A stretch of 13,001 nt of DNA from JAITWT01 sp964439605 (GCA_964439605.1 CAYTPC010000109.1:1-13001); one strand, 5' to 3'. Positions 6,763 through 13,001 are shown, counted from the stretch's first letter. Translations and numbers: made by a program. Notes: a model not told the origin generated them from the sequence alone.

Positions 6763-6774
6763 CCTCGCCCCTTT
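6763..6774 (-). promoter_or_regulatory. Ribosome binding site deciding a GTG start
   Basis: On the minus strand AAGGGG is followed by CGAGG; GAGG (6763-6766) sits 5 nt before GTG at 6757. It is the only in-frame common start codon between the upstream stop near 6816 and the conserved IclR sequence, so the GTG start is well supported. Confidence 0.6.
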
Positions 6775-6813
6775 CTGACGTGTCATCGACTTTCAGTGAA
6801 TTGCTCCTAGCAT

Positions 6814-6832
6814 TTCAATTTCGAAAATTGAA
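6814..6832. promoter_or_regulatory. Perfect 19-bp inverted repeat, probable IclR operator
   Basis: TTCAATTT-CGA-AAATTGAA: two 8-bp arms that are exact reverse complements around a 3-bp centre. It lies 57 bp upstream of the first IclR gene and just downstream of a candidate extended -10 element read toward that gene (TGC-TAGACT, 6844 to 6836). A repressor bound here would cover the transcription start. The ATTTCA half resembles AT-rich motifs before both operons (702-718, 12240-12250). The rest of the gap to 6918 is AT-rich, with no gene and no terminator hairpin. Confidence 0.55.
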
Positions 6833-6835
6833 GAC

Positions 6836-6844
6836 AGTCTAGCA
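6836..6844 (-). promoter_or_regulatory. Candidate extended -10 promoter for the IclR pair
   Basis: Reading the minus strand, TG at 6844-6843, one base, then TAGACT at 6841-6836 (4 of 6 to TATAAT). No good -35 is found at 17 bp, which is compatible with an extended -10 promoter. The inverted repeat begins 3 nt downstream. Weak evidence on its own, strengthened by position. Confidence 0.3.
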
Positions 6845-6918
6845 GAGATCACTGGATTATTTCCATTAAAAACAGCAGGTTACGCATCCCTTGTGACAGC
6901 AATTAAAACAAAAATAGA

Positions 6919-8898
6919 TTATGCGGAGGCTGACGCCAGATCATCGACTTCGATATCGACGAGCAGTTCCCCCGCCTTCACGCTGTCGCCCACCGCAAAG
7001 GCCATCGCGCGGACCGTGCCGGCGAGGCTTGCGACCACGCTGTGCTCCATCTTCATGGCCTCGATGATCGCGAGCATGTCACCGGGTTCGACTCGATCAC
7101 CGACGCCCACCGACAGCACCGAGACGGTGCCGGCCAGCGGCGCGACCGCGGCCCCGGCGACCGTCTTGTCATCGAAGCACCGCGCATGCGCAGGCAGCAG
7201 CGTGAATCGGTCGCCATCGAGCTGGAGCTCCCACGACGCATCGCGCCGGCCGGCCACGCATGAAACGTCTCCGGCCACGCCCTGCCAGAGGCCGTGGTCA
7301 ACCGCTTCACCATGGACCTCGCAGACTTCGCCATCGATTTCCATCCGCCATCCGGTTGGCGTAACGGCCTGTATCGCGACTGACAACCTGCGTTGGCCCA
7401 CCCACAGGTACGCCCGGCCCCAAGGCGCGAGCGGGTCCAGGCTGGCGCGATCCAGCGGGTCGACGCTCTGGCCGTACTCCCCTGGGCACAAACCACTCGG
7501 CACACGCAGTTCTGCTGCCACCGCGAAGGCCGCCGCGCGCGCCATGCTCGTGCGTTGCGCGAAGCGCTCACCCTGCTCGTCGAGATAGCGGGTATGGACC
7601 ACGGCCGTGCGTACGCCCGCGTCGGCGAGCACGCGACGCAGGTAGCCGATGTTGGTCGTCAGTCCGAGCAGTAAGGTCTCGCCGAGGCCCTCGCGCAGAC
7701 GATCAAGCGCCTGGTCCCGGGTCTCGGCGTGGGCCACGAGTTTCGCGACCATCGGGTCGTAGAACGGTGGCACCGACCCGCCGCGCGCCACGCCGGCCTC
7801 AACCCGAAGGCCGACCGGCCAGCGCACTTCCTCAATGCTCCCTGGGGCGGGCTTGAATCCGTCCGACGGGTCCTCCGCGTACACGCGGCATTCGACCGCA
7901 TGACCCTCGCACCGAATATCGTCCTGCGGCAAGGGCAGCGGTTCGCCGGAGGCCACCCGCAACTGCCACTCGACAAGATCCAGGCCCGTCACGCATTCGG
8001 TGACCGGATGCTCCACTTGGAGCCGCGTGTTGACTTCGAGAAAGTAGAAGTGCAGGTCCTTGCCGACAATGAATTCGAAAGTCCCCGCGTTCAGGTAGCG
8101 GATGCTGCGCGCCCCCTGCACTGCGGCGTTCACCAGGGCCTGCCGCACGTCGTGGGGCAAGCACGGCGCGGGTGCCTCCTCGACTACCTTCTGGTGACGC
8201 CGCTGCAGCGAACATTCGCGCTCATAGAGATGGACGACGTTGCCGTGGCTGTCACCGAAGACCTGCACCTCGATATGGCGCGGCTCATCAATGTAGCGTT
8301 CCACGATCAGCCGGCCATCGCCGAAGCTGCTGCGCGCCACGCGAATCGCGGAGGCGATCGCCGCGCGAAGATCGGTGTCCTGCGTCAGCACCTGCATTCC
8401 CTTTCCTCCGCCTCCGGCACTGGGCTTGAGAAGCACCGGCAGCCCGACCGACTGCACCATTCGCTCGATGATGTCTGGGTCCTCGCTGGCATCGCCGCCA
8501 CCCGGCACGACCGGCACACCGGCCTCGCTCATCAACGCCTTGGCACGGGCCTTGTCGCCCAGGGCCGCGATCGTTTCAGGCCTCGGGCCTACGAAGCTCA
8601 ACCCTGCCGCTGCCACCGCCTCGGCAAAGGCGCTGTTCTCGGAGAGGAAGCCATAGCCCGGATGCACCGCGTCGCACTGCGTGTTCAGCGCCGCTGCGAT
8701 GATGCGCTCGCCGGCGAGGTAGCTCTGCGCCGCAGGGCCGGCCCCGATGTTCACAGTGGCTATGGCACCTTCAAGATGCGGTGACGTCGCGTCGGCATCG
8801 GTGAAAACCGCCACATAGTCGACGCCTAGCGTACGACAGGTGCGCGCCACGCGGCGCGCGATCTCGCCCCGATTGGCGATCAGTACTCGCTTGAACAT
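6919..8898 (-). CDS. Acyl-CoA carboxylase alpha subunit (biotin carboxylase + biotin carrier domain; MCC/GCC type)
   Basis: About 659 residues from ATG 8898, the usual length for the alpha subunits of methylcrotonyl- and geranyl-CoA carboxylase. Biotin carboxylase parts in order: MFKRVLIANRGEIARRVA, HPGYGFLSEN, ATP-grasp glycine loop SAGGGGKGMQ (about 160-169), ERECSLQRRHQK (226-237) and EVNTRLQVEH (288-297). The last 80 residues form the biotinyl domain with EAMKMEH; Lys616 would carry biotin. ATP and bicarbonate are used to carboxylate biotin, which then serves the beta subunit encoded just upstream. AGGA lies 7 nt before ATG 8898, which begins like the family. A GTG at 8904 overlapping the previous stop (GTGA) is an alternative. 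Last gene of its operon. Propionyl-CoA carboxylase is less likely given the MCC-like partner. Confidence 0.94.
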   Translation of the reverse strand: MFKRVLIANRGEIARRVARTCRTLGVDYVAVFTDADATSPHLEGAIATVNIGAGPAAQSYLAGERIIAAALNTQCDAVHPGYGFLSENSAFAEAVAAAGLSFVGPRPETIAALGDKARAKALMSEAGVPVVPGGGDASEDPDIIERMVQSVGLPVLLKPSAGGGGKGMQVLTQDTDLRAAIASAIRVARSSFGDGRLIVERYIDEPRHIEVQVFGDSHGNVVHLYERECSLQRRHQKVVEEAPAPCLPHDVRQALVNAAVQGARSIRYLNAGTFEFIVGKDLHFYFLEVNTRLQVEHPVTECVTGLDLVEWQLRVASGEPLPLPQDDIRCEGHAVECRVYAEDPSDGFKPAPGSIEEVRWPVGLRVEAGVARGGSVPPFYDPMVAKLVAHAETRDQALDRLREGLGETLLLGLTTNIGYLRRVLADAGVRTAVVHTRYLDEQGERFAQRTSMARAAAFAVAAELRVPSGLCPGEYGQSVDPLDRASLDPLAPWGRAYLWVGQRRLSVAIQAVTPTGWRMEIDGEVCEVHGEAVDHGLWQGVAGDVSCVAGRRDASWELQLDGDRFTLLPAHARCFDDKTVAGAAVAPLAGTVSVLSVGVGDRVEPGDMLAIIEAMKMEHSVVASLAGTVRAMAFAVGDSVKAGELLVDIEVDDLASASA

Positions 8899-8900
8899 GG

Positions 8901-10505
8901 TCACATCCTGAAGACGCCGAAGCGCGTGTCCTGCTTGGGGCTCGCGGTCGCGAACGACAAGCCCAGCGTCAGCCAGGCCCGCGTATCGATCGGGTCCAGC
9001 ACCGCATCCACCCAGAGCCTGGTCGCCGCGTGGATCGCCGTGCTCATGTCAGCATAGCGCTCACGGATCGGTTGCTTGAAGGCTTCGGCCTCTTCCGTGG
9101 TGAATGCCTGTCCCTTGCGCGCCAGCTGCTCCTGCCGCACCAACGCTAGTACGGTTGCGGCTTGCTCGCCGCCCATTACCGAAGTACGCGCGTTGGGCCA
9201 CATCGCCATCAAACGGGGTCCGAAGGCCCGTCCGCACATCGCATAGGCGCCGGCGCCATAGCTGCCGCCGATGATCACGCTGAACTTGGGCACGCGAGAG
9301 GTGGAAACCGCATTGACCATCTTGGCGCCATCCTTGGCGATGCCGCCCTGCTCGTACGACACACCCACCATGAAGCCGCTGATGTTGTGCAGGAAGAGTA
9401 ATGGGATGTCACTTTGGCTGCACAGCTCGATGAAGTTCGCGGCCTTTTGGGCGCTCTCACTGAACAGGATGCCGTCGTTGATCAGCACGCCGACCGGATA
9501 GCCCCCGATCGCGCCGGTTCCGCAAATCAGGCTCGTCCCGTAGCGCTCCCTGTAGAGGTTCAGTTCGCTTCCGTCCATGAGCCGCGCAAGGATCTCGCGC
9601 GCCGGGATCGGCTGCTTGGGATTGGCCGGGATCAGGCCATACAGCTCCGACGGTTCATGAAGAGGAGGTACCGGCACCAAGGGCGGCGAGGTGGCGGCCA
9701 CGGGGCCGGGTCGCGCTAGGATGTCGCGCACAATCGTGAGCGCATGAAGATCGTCCTGTGCGAAATGATCGGCCACACCTGACAAGCGCGTGTGAACGTC
9801 CGCACCGCCGAGCGCCTGCGCATCGACCACTTCGCCGGTCGCTGCCTGAACGAGCTGGGGACCTCCGAGGTAGATCGTGCCGTTGCCCTGCACGATGACG
9901 GTTTCGTCGCACATCGCGGGGATGTAGGCCCCACCCGCCGTGCAGGCACCCATCACGGCCGCGACCTGTTTGATACCCATTGAGGACATCTCGGCGATGT
10001 TGCGAAATATCTTCCCGAAGTGGTTCTCATCGGGAAAGATGTCTTCCTGCAGCGGCAGGAAGGCACCGCCCGAGTCGACCAAGTAGATGCACGGCAGTGC
10101 GTTTTCGCGCGCAACCGCCTGGGCCCGAATCTGCTTCTTGATCGTCAGCGGGTAGTAGGTGCCGCCCTTGACGGTGGCGTCGTTCGCCATCACCACGCAG
10201 GCCCGCCCCGCGACCTTGCCGATGCCGGTAATGATGCCGGCGCTTGGCACAGCGCCGTCGTACAGGCCTTCGCCTGCGAGCTGCCCTAGTTCCAGGAAGG
10301 GCGTTCCGGGATCGAGCAACGCGTTGATGCGATGGCGCGGCAGCAGCTTGTCGCGTGCGAGATGTGCCTCGCAAGCCGACTGGCCTCCGCCGGCCAAGGC
10401 CGTGCGGCGAACTTGGCCCAACTGTTCGAGAAGCGCAGCGTAGGCGACCGCATTGGCGATGAAATTCGGGTCGGTGGTCCGAACAGCAGAACGCAATACC
10501 GCCAT
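8901..10505 (-). CDS. Acyl-CoA carboxylase beta subunit (carboxyltransferase; MCC/GCC type)
   Basis: 534 residues from ATG 10505, the normal length for MccB/LiuB/AtuC-type subunits. The open frame runs further upstream to 10763 but only across the preceding gene. Key parts: LLPRHRINALLDPGTPFLEL (about 54-73), ATVKGGTYYPLTIKKQIRAQ, YLVDSGGAFLP (141-151), MGACTAGGAYIPAM with the acyl-CoA oxyanion loop (about 185-198), GTIYLGGPQLVQAATGEVV (209-227), and in the second half NISGFMVGVSYEQGGIAKDG and IIGGSYGAGAYAMCGRAFGP. It moves CO2 from biotin to the gamma carbon of a 2-enoyl-CoA in characterised relatives. It starts 2 nt after the preceding stop (TGA-AC-ATG) and ends 2 nt before the alpha-subunit ATG. 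I cannot decide by eye between methylcrotonyl-, geranyl- or another enoyl-CoA. Confidence 0.94.
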   Translation of the reverse strand: MAVLRSAVRTTDPNFIANAVAYAALLEQLGQVRRTALAGGGQSACEAHLARDKLLPRHRINALLDPGTPFLELGQLAGEGLYDGAVPSAGIITGIGKVAGRACVVMANDATVKGGTYYPLTIKKQIRAQAVARENALPCIYLVDSGGAFLPLQEDIFPDENHFGKIFRNIAEMSSMGIKQVAAVMGACTAGGAYIPAMCDETVIVQGNGTIYLGGPQLVQAATGEVVDAQALGGADVHTRLSGVADHFAQDDLHALTIVRDILARPGPVAATSPPLVPVPPLHEPSELYGLIPANPKQPIPAREILARLMDGSELNLYRERYGTSLICGTGAIGGYPVGVLINDGILFSESAQKAANFIELCSQSDIPLLFLHNISGFMVGVSYEQGGIAKDGAKMVNAVSTSRVPKFSVIIGGSYGAGAYAMCGRAFGPRLMAMWPNARTSVMGGEQAATVLALVRQEQLARKGQAFTTEEAEAFKQPIRERYADMSTAIHAATRLWVDAVLDPIDTRAWLTLGLSFATASPKQDTRFGVFRM

Positions 10506-10507
10506 GT

Positions 10508-10819
10508 TCAGTCCACAAGTGGCAAGCGCAGCAAGGCATAGCCCAAGGACTTGCCGGTCTGGTCCAGGCGAAGCGTCCGGGTCGCACCGCCGTCTAGTGC
10601 GCCATGCATGACCACCACTACCGCCTCGATGTTGTCCATCGGGTAGCAATCCACCTCGCCCTGAACCCACTCGCCGTATAGCGCCTTCACCGCCTCGGGG
10701 GTCACGCTGGCTAGCAGGCGCGGGTAGTCCTGCGGTGTCTTGGCAATCAGGCCGGTCGTGCACACGTCGCCCTTGTCGCCTGAGCGAACGTAAGCAATGT
10801 CTCGAATCGTCGTCTTCAT
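10508..10819 (-). CDS. Small AtuA-like C-terminal domain protein
   Basis: A 103-residue protein that begins MKTTIRDIAYVRSGDKGDVC and contains TTGLIAKTPQDYPRLLASVT, a middle FNLP-less acidic segment ending EVDCYPMDNIEAVVVVMHGA, and a Gly/Thr-rich end ALDGGATRTLRLDQTGKSLG followed by YALLRLPL. The A-x-x-R-S-G-D-K-G-D signature is that of the small domain that forms the C-terminus of long AtuA proteins (about 600 residues) in acyclic-terpene clusters. Here it is a separate gene between AtuA and the carboxylase. GAGGAGA overlapping the AtuA stop is a good ribosome binding site for ATG 10819. The open frame extends upstream to 11020 only inside AtuA and was not used. Function unknown; partnership with AtuA is inferred. 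Confidence 0.85.
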   Translation of the reverse strand: MKTTIRDIAYVRSGDKGDVCTTGLIAKTPQDYPRLLASVTPEAVKALYGEWVQGEVDCYPMDNIEAVVVVMHGALDGGATRTLRLDQTGKSLGYALLRLPLVD

Positions 10820-10830
10820 GTGGTGTCTCC

Positions 10831-12207
10831 TCAGGCGACCAGAATCTGGGTCTTTTGCTCCACGAAGGAACGGGGGATCAATGTGGGCCAAAGCGAGATC
10901 ACCGGACGCGGCTTGATCGGCGTTCCGAACGAGGTGCCGCCGGGGCCCATGATCCACAGGTGCGAACCCGCGCGCCGGACCTTGTCCGCCTCTTCCATCG
11001 TGTGCGTGCGCACTGCGCAACGCAGCCCGACCTCGGGCAGATCATTGGCGAGCGCGGGATCAAGCGCCGGCGCCGCAGGGCCGTGCAGCGTGTTCAACCC
11101 GATCAGATCGAAGTGGATATGGTTCGCAGCTAACCCCATACGCTCAAAGCGCTCGAGCATCGTCTGCTTCGCTTTCAGCGCACGGTCATAGGCGTTGGGC
11201 CATGGGAAGAAGGCCATACTCTCGCCGATCCATCCGTCCTGATAGCCGACCACCAGCTTCAGCAGATCGGGTGCGGGATGGCCCTTGATGCCTTCGATGC
11301 GCACGCGATCCGGGCCGGTCTGCGACAGTCGCAGCGAGGTGAAATCCGCGATCGCATCCGGCATCAGGTAGCTGCGCGGATCGGCGATCTCATAGACCAG
11401 GTGCTCCTTGATGGTGAACAGGTCGACGCGCCCGCCGCTGCCCGGCACCTTGGTGACTTCGGCGCTTCCGTCCGCATGGAATTCGACGATGGGGAAGCCC
11501 ACGCGCCCCATGTGCGGCATCTCCGCGAAGCGGGTTGACATCCCGCCCGTGCAGGCCGAGGCGCATTCCACGATATGGCCCAACGTGACCGCGGCGGCAA
11601 GCCGGTTCACGTGCGCGGCATCGCGCGCCCAGTCGAACTCGTGCGCGAGCGGGCCGACGTAGACCGCGTTGTCGGACACACGCCCGGCGATCACCACGTC
11701 CGCTCCGCCGGCCAAGCCTTCGACGATGCCGGTGCTGTCGGTGTAGACGTTGGCGGAAACAACTCGATCACGAATCGCGGCGAAATCGGCGTCGCCCGTG
11801 TCCATGTTGACCAGTGGTACGCCTTGCGTCAGCAACAGATCTAACTTGCCGAGCAGATCATCGCCTTCCACCAGTGCCACGCGCGTGCCCTGCAGCCCGG
11901 CCTTGCACGCGCCCTCGGCAATGCGCTCGGCCGCCGCGCGCGGATTCACGCCGCCCCCATTGGAGATCAGCCGCGTCCCGCGTTCGCGCGCCGCACCCAG
12001 CATCGCGTTCATGTAGGCCACAGCATCCGGCACGTAGCCCGCCTGCGGATTCTTGAGCTTCTGTCGCTGCAGTAAGGCCATCGTTAGCTCCGCCAAGAAG
12101 TCAAAGCACAGATAGTCGAGATTTCCGTATTTCAGCAGTTCCATGGCGGGATCCATGGCATCTCCCCAGAAGCCAGAACCCGCTCCTAAGCGCACCACCT
12201 TTTTCAT
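10831..12207 (-). CDS. AtuA-family protein (DUF1446; acyclic terpene utilisation family), N-terminal/main domain
   Basis: A 458-residue protein beginning MKKVVRLGAGSGFWGDAMDP and continuing LLKYGNLDYLCFDFLAELTM, a signature of the AtuA/DUF1446 family. Other parts: TRLISNGGGVNPRAAAERI (78-96), VEGDDLL (113-119), TDSTGIVEGLAGGADVVIAG followed by RVSDNA (156-181), CTGGMSTRFAEMPHMGRVGF and FTIKEHLVYEIADP. In Pseudomonas aeruginosa atuA opens the citronellol/geraniol operon, but its biochemical role is unsettled. Here the protein stops where the long family form would continue into the small domain, which is the next gene. First gene of the carboxylase operon, with AAGGAG (12213-12218) 5 nt before the ATG and a good promoter upstream. 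It probably acts on the same CoA-ester series as the carboxylase; this is inference from context. Confidence 0.9.
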   Translation of the reverse strand: MKKVVRLGAGSGFWGDAMDPAMELLKYGNLDYLCFDFLAELTMALLQRQKLKNPQAGYVPDAVAYMNAMLGAARERGTRLISNGGGVNPRAAAERIAEGACKAGLQGTRVALVEGDDLLGKLDLLLTQGVPLVNMDTGDADFAAIRDRVVSANVYTDSTGIVEGLAGGADVVIAGRVSDNAVYVGPLAHEFDWARDAAHVNRLAAAVTLGHIVECASACTGGMSTRFAEMPHMGRVGFPIVEFHADGSAEVTKVPGSGGRVDLFTIKEHLVYEIADPRSYLMPDAIADFTSLRLSQTGPDRVRIEGIKGHPAPDLLKLVVGYQDGWIGESMAFFPWPNAYDRALKAKQTMLERFERMGLAANHIHFDLIGLNTLHGPAAPALDPALANDLPEVGLRCAVRTHTMEEADKVRRAGSHLWIMGPGGTSFGTPIKPRPVISLWPTLIPRSFVEQKTQILVA

Positions 12208-12224
12208 ACAAACTCCTTCAAGTG

Positions 12225-12240
12225 ACCCTGCCGTCAGGGT
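12225..12240. promoter_or_regulatory. Inverted repeat in the AtuA leader (operator or 5' hairpin)
   Basis: ACCCTG (12225-12230) and CAGGGT (12235-12240) are exact reverse complements around CCGT. They lie right after the predicted -10, covering about +1 to +16 of the AtuA transcript, and just before the AAGGAG ribosome binding site at 12213-12218. It could be an operator, or an RNA hairpin shielding or stabilising the 5' end. No U-tract follows, so it is not a classical terminator. Confidence 0.45.
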
Positions 12241-12271
12241 AATTTCATTCTATACATTCTAATTTTATTTT
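12240..12271. promoter_or_regulatory. AT-rich element B, similar to the element before the CoA-transferase gene
   Basis: Matches 702-733 at 26 of 32 positions on the same strand (TAATTTCATT at the left, TTCTA in the middle, TTTTATTTT at the right). It overlaps the predicted promoter of the AtuA operon and contains CATTCTA twice, 9 bp apart (one helical turn). This is compatible with a regulator site common to both operons. Low complexity limits confidence. Confidence 0.35.
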
Positions 12272-12275
12272 ACAA
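12247..12275 (-). promoter_or_regulatory. Candidate sigma-70 promoter for the AtuA-carboxylase operon
   Basis: On the minus strand TTGTAA (12275-12270) is followed after exactly 17 bp by TAGAAT (12252-12247): 4 of 6 and 5 of 6 consensus bases. The expected transcription start is near 12240, about 33 nt before the AtuA ATG, with a strong ribosome binding site between them. This is the most convincing promoter in the window. Confidence 0.5.
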
Positions 12276-12298
12276 CATAGGAGCTTGTCTGACTTTCC

Positions 12299-12740
12299 TC
12301 ATTCATCCGCTGCCGCCTCGTGCCAAGCTTGTTCTTGCTTGAGAACTGGCTTGCCGGCTTGGTTGTTCATCGTGGCCTTGTAGCCGTCTTTGACGCCGCT
12401 GCATCCTTACCAGTAGCCATACTGTCTTTTGCTGCGGATCATCGGTTTGCCGCATGACAGATACGGATATTCCTGGGTGCGACGGGCGTACCCTTCTCAT
12501 CGTCAAGAAAAGTTTTGCAGTCATCGTTGGTGCAGAACCAGGCGAACGTGCCTTTGACCTGCTTGCCGGTTTGTTTGTCCTTGCGCTGAAAGCGGCGCAG
12601 CGGCGAACTGCATTTCAGGCAAGGAGTTCCACTGCCGTCATCGAGGAAGATCTTGCAGTCATCGGATGGGTAGAACCAGCTAAAGCTGTCGCCGGTTTTT
12701 TTTGTAGCGGCACAATGGTGTACTGCACTTCGGATAAGAG
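12299..12740 (-). pseudogene. Decayed C-terminal zinc-ribbon repeats of a type IA DNA topoisomerase
   Basis: On the minus strand three successive topoisomerase-type zinc ribbons can be read across three frames. Ribbon 1 starts PKCSTPLCRYKK, then shifts frame in a run of eight T/A bases (12696-12703) and continues TGDSFSWFYPSDDCKIFLDD. Ribbon 2 is the best kept: CLKCSSPLRRFQRK, then GTFAWFCTNDDCKTFLDDEK. Ribbon 3, after another frame change near 12470, reads YLSCGKPMIRSKRQYGYW, an in-frame stop, GCSGVKDGYKATMNNQAGKP, and ends at a stop at 12299-12301. The pattern C-x2-C-x-x-PLRR...W-x-C-x3-DCK is that of topoisomerase C-terminal ribbons. Two frameshifts, a nonsense codon and lost cysteines (ribbon 1 Tyr for Cys) show it is dead. 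No catalytic core is attached; the core remnant is at 371-612, at the other end of the island. Confidence 0.7.
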
Positions 12741-12795
12741 AGGTGGAGCTTGAAGCCTTCCCCGCCGGCGCGGTCGTCTGCATAAAATTGATGCT

Positions 12796-13001
12796 GTGAC
12801 CATTCCCTATTTCCACCCTCAAACCTTCGACGTCATCGTCATCGGCGGCGGCCATGCCGGCACCGAGGCGGCGCTGGCGGCTGCGCGCATGGGGTGCGCG
12901 ACGCTGCTTCTCACCCACAGCCTTGAGACCTTGGGGCAGATGAGCTGCAACCCCAGCATTGGCGGCATTGGCAAGGGGCATCTGGTCAAGGAGGTCGATG
13001 C
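12796..13001 (+). CDS. mnmG: tRNA uridine 5-carboxymethylaminomethyl modification enzyme MnmG (GidA), N-terminal part
   Basis: The GTG at 12796 begins TIPYFHPQTFDVIVIGGGHA, followed by GTEAALAAARMGCATLLLTH and MSCNPSIGGIGKGHLVKEVD, running off the right edge after 68 codons. The FAD-binding GGGHAGTEAA motif and the CNPSIGGIGKGHLVKE motif are unmistakable for MnmG. With MnmE it installs the wobble-uridine 5-carboxymethylaminomethyl group on tRNAs. The start fits the family, where GTG or ATG lies about 10 residues before DVIVIGGG; an ATG at 12791 is followed at once by a stop and is not usable. Its upstream region lies inside the topoisomerase relic. It marks the right, housekeeping border of the island. 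Confidence 0.95.
   Translation, partial: MTIPYFHPQTFDVIVIGGGHAGTEAALAAARMGCATLLLTHSLETLGQMSCNPSIGGIGKGHLVKEVD

Noticed and set aside
7729..8784. 351-codon open frame on the plus strand opposite the biotin carboxylase
   Set aside because: A shadow frame of a high-GC gene, with no family pattern and His/Arg-rich composition; the minus-strand protein has all its catalytic motifs.
10506..10763. N-terminal extension of the carboxyltransferase frame (would give 620 residues)
   Set aside because: The extension lies wholly inside the small AtuA-like gene in another frame and matches nothing in the carboxyltransferase family; ATG 10505 gives the normal N-terminus and length.
10820..11020. N-terminal extension of the small AtuA-like protein
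   Set aside because: It overlaps the 3' end of AtuA out of frame, and ATG 10819 has a good ribosome binding site and the family's N-terminus.
12439..12981. A single intact 180-residue zinc-ribbon gene on the minus strand
   Set aside because: Its first 60 or so residues are antisense to mnmG and only the middle is topoisomerase-like; the ribbons continue in other frames on both sides, so it is a relic.
1..13001. CRISPR arrays, tRNA or rRNA genes, complete insertion sequences or a transposase
   Set aside because: None seen: no spaced direct-repeat array, no tRNA-like cloverleaf and no transposase or integrase motif. The repeated GCAGTCATCG near 12517 and 12655 only reflects the similar zinc ribbons.

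Overview
The window looks like a chromosomal segment of a high-GC betaproteobacterium, most likely Burkholderiales/Comamonadaceae (Variovorax-, Acidovorax- or Polaromonas-like). Reasons are the GC-rich codon use, an orphan Bug/TctC-type periplasmic solute-binding protein, the style of ProC and MnmG at the two edges, and an extragenic GCTAT...ATAGC hairpin resembling ones I recall from that family.

Layout. (1) 1-263, minus: N-terminal part of proC, running off the left edge. (2) 264-771: no intact gene; a small hairpin, a frameshifted remnant of a type IA DNA topoisomerase core (371-612, minus), then an AT-rich promoter-like stretch. (3) 772-5184, plus: tightly packed operon of CaiB/BaiF CoA-transferase, MaoC-like hot-dog protein, Bug solute-binding protein and two crotonase-fold enzymes, the last three coupled by ATGA overlaps. 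(4) 5181-6757, minus: two tandem IclR-type regulators overlapping by 1 nt; the downstream one shares the tetranucleotide TTAG with the end of the converging operon. A perfect 19-bp inverted repeat lies upstream of the first regulator. (5) 6919-12207, minus: second operon, in transcription order AtuA-family protein, small AtuA-like C-terminal domain protein, acyl-CoA carboxylase carboxyltransferase subunit, and biotin carboxylase/biotin-carrier subunit. (6) 12208-12795: promoter and hairpin of that operon, then decayed zinc-ribbon repeats of a topoisomerase C-terminus (minus). (7) 12796-13001, plus: 5' end of mnmG.

The two operons face each other with two regulators at the centre and appear to be one catabolic island of about 11.5 kb. 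A plausible reading is that an organic acid is imported with help from the Bug protein, converted to its CoA thioester by the CoA-transferase, carboxylated by a biotin-dependent enzyme of the methylcrotonyl-/geranyl-CoA carboxylase type, and processed by the hydratase/isomerase-fold enzymes and AtuA-family proteins. The combination resembles the Atu (acyclic terpene) and Liu (leucine/isovalerate) systems, but it has no acyl-CoA dehydrogenase, no HMG-CoA-type lyase, no thiolase and no TctAB membrane components. The substrate cannot be read from the sequence and the pathway may be undescribed.

The most surprising structural feature is at the edges: the left remnant is the end of a topoisomerase catalytic core and the right remnant is a topoisomerase zinc-ribbon tail, both on the minus strand but in the reverse of their order in a protein. 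Joining the ends of the island would put core and tail back in order, as if a circular molecule had been opened inside this gene.
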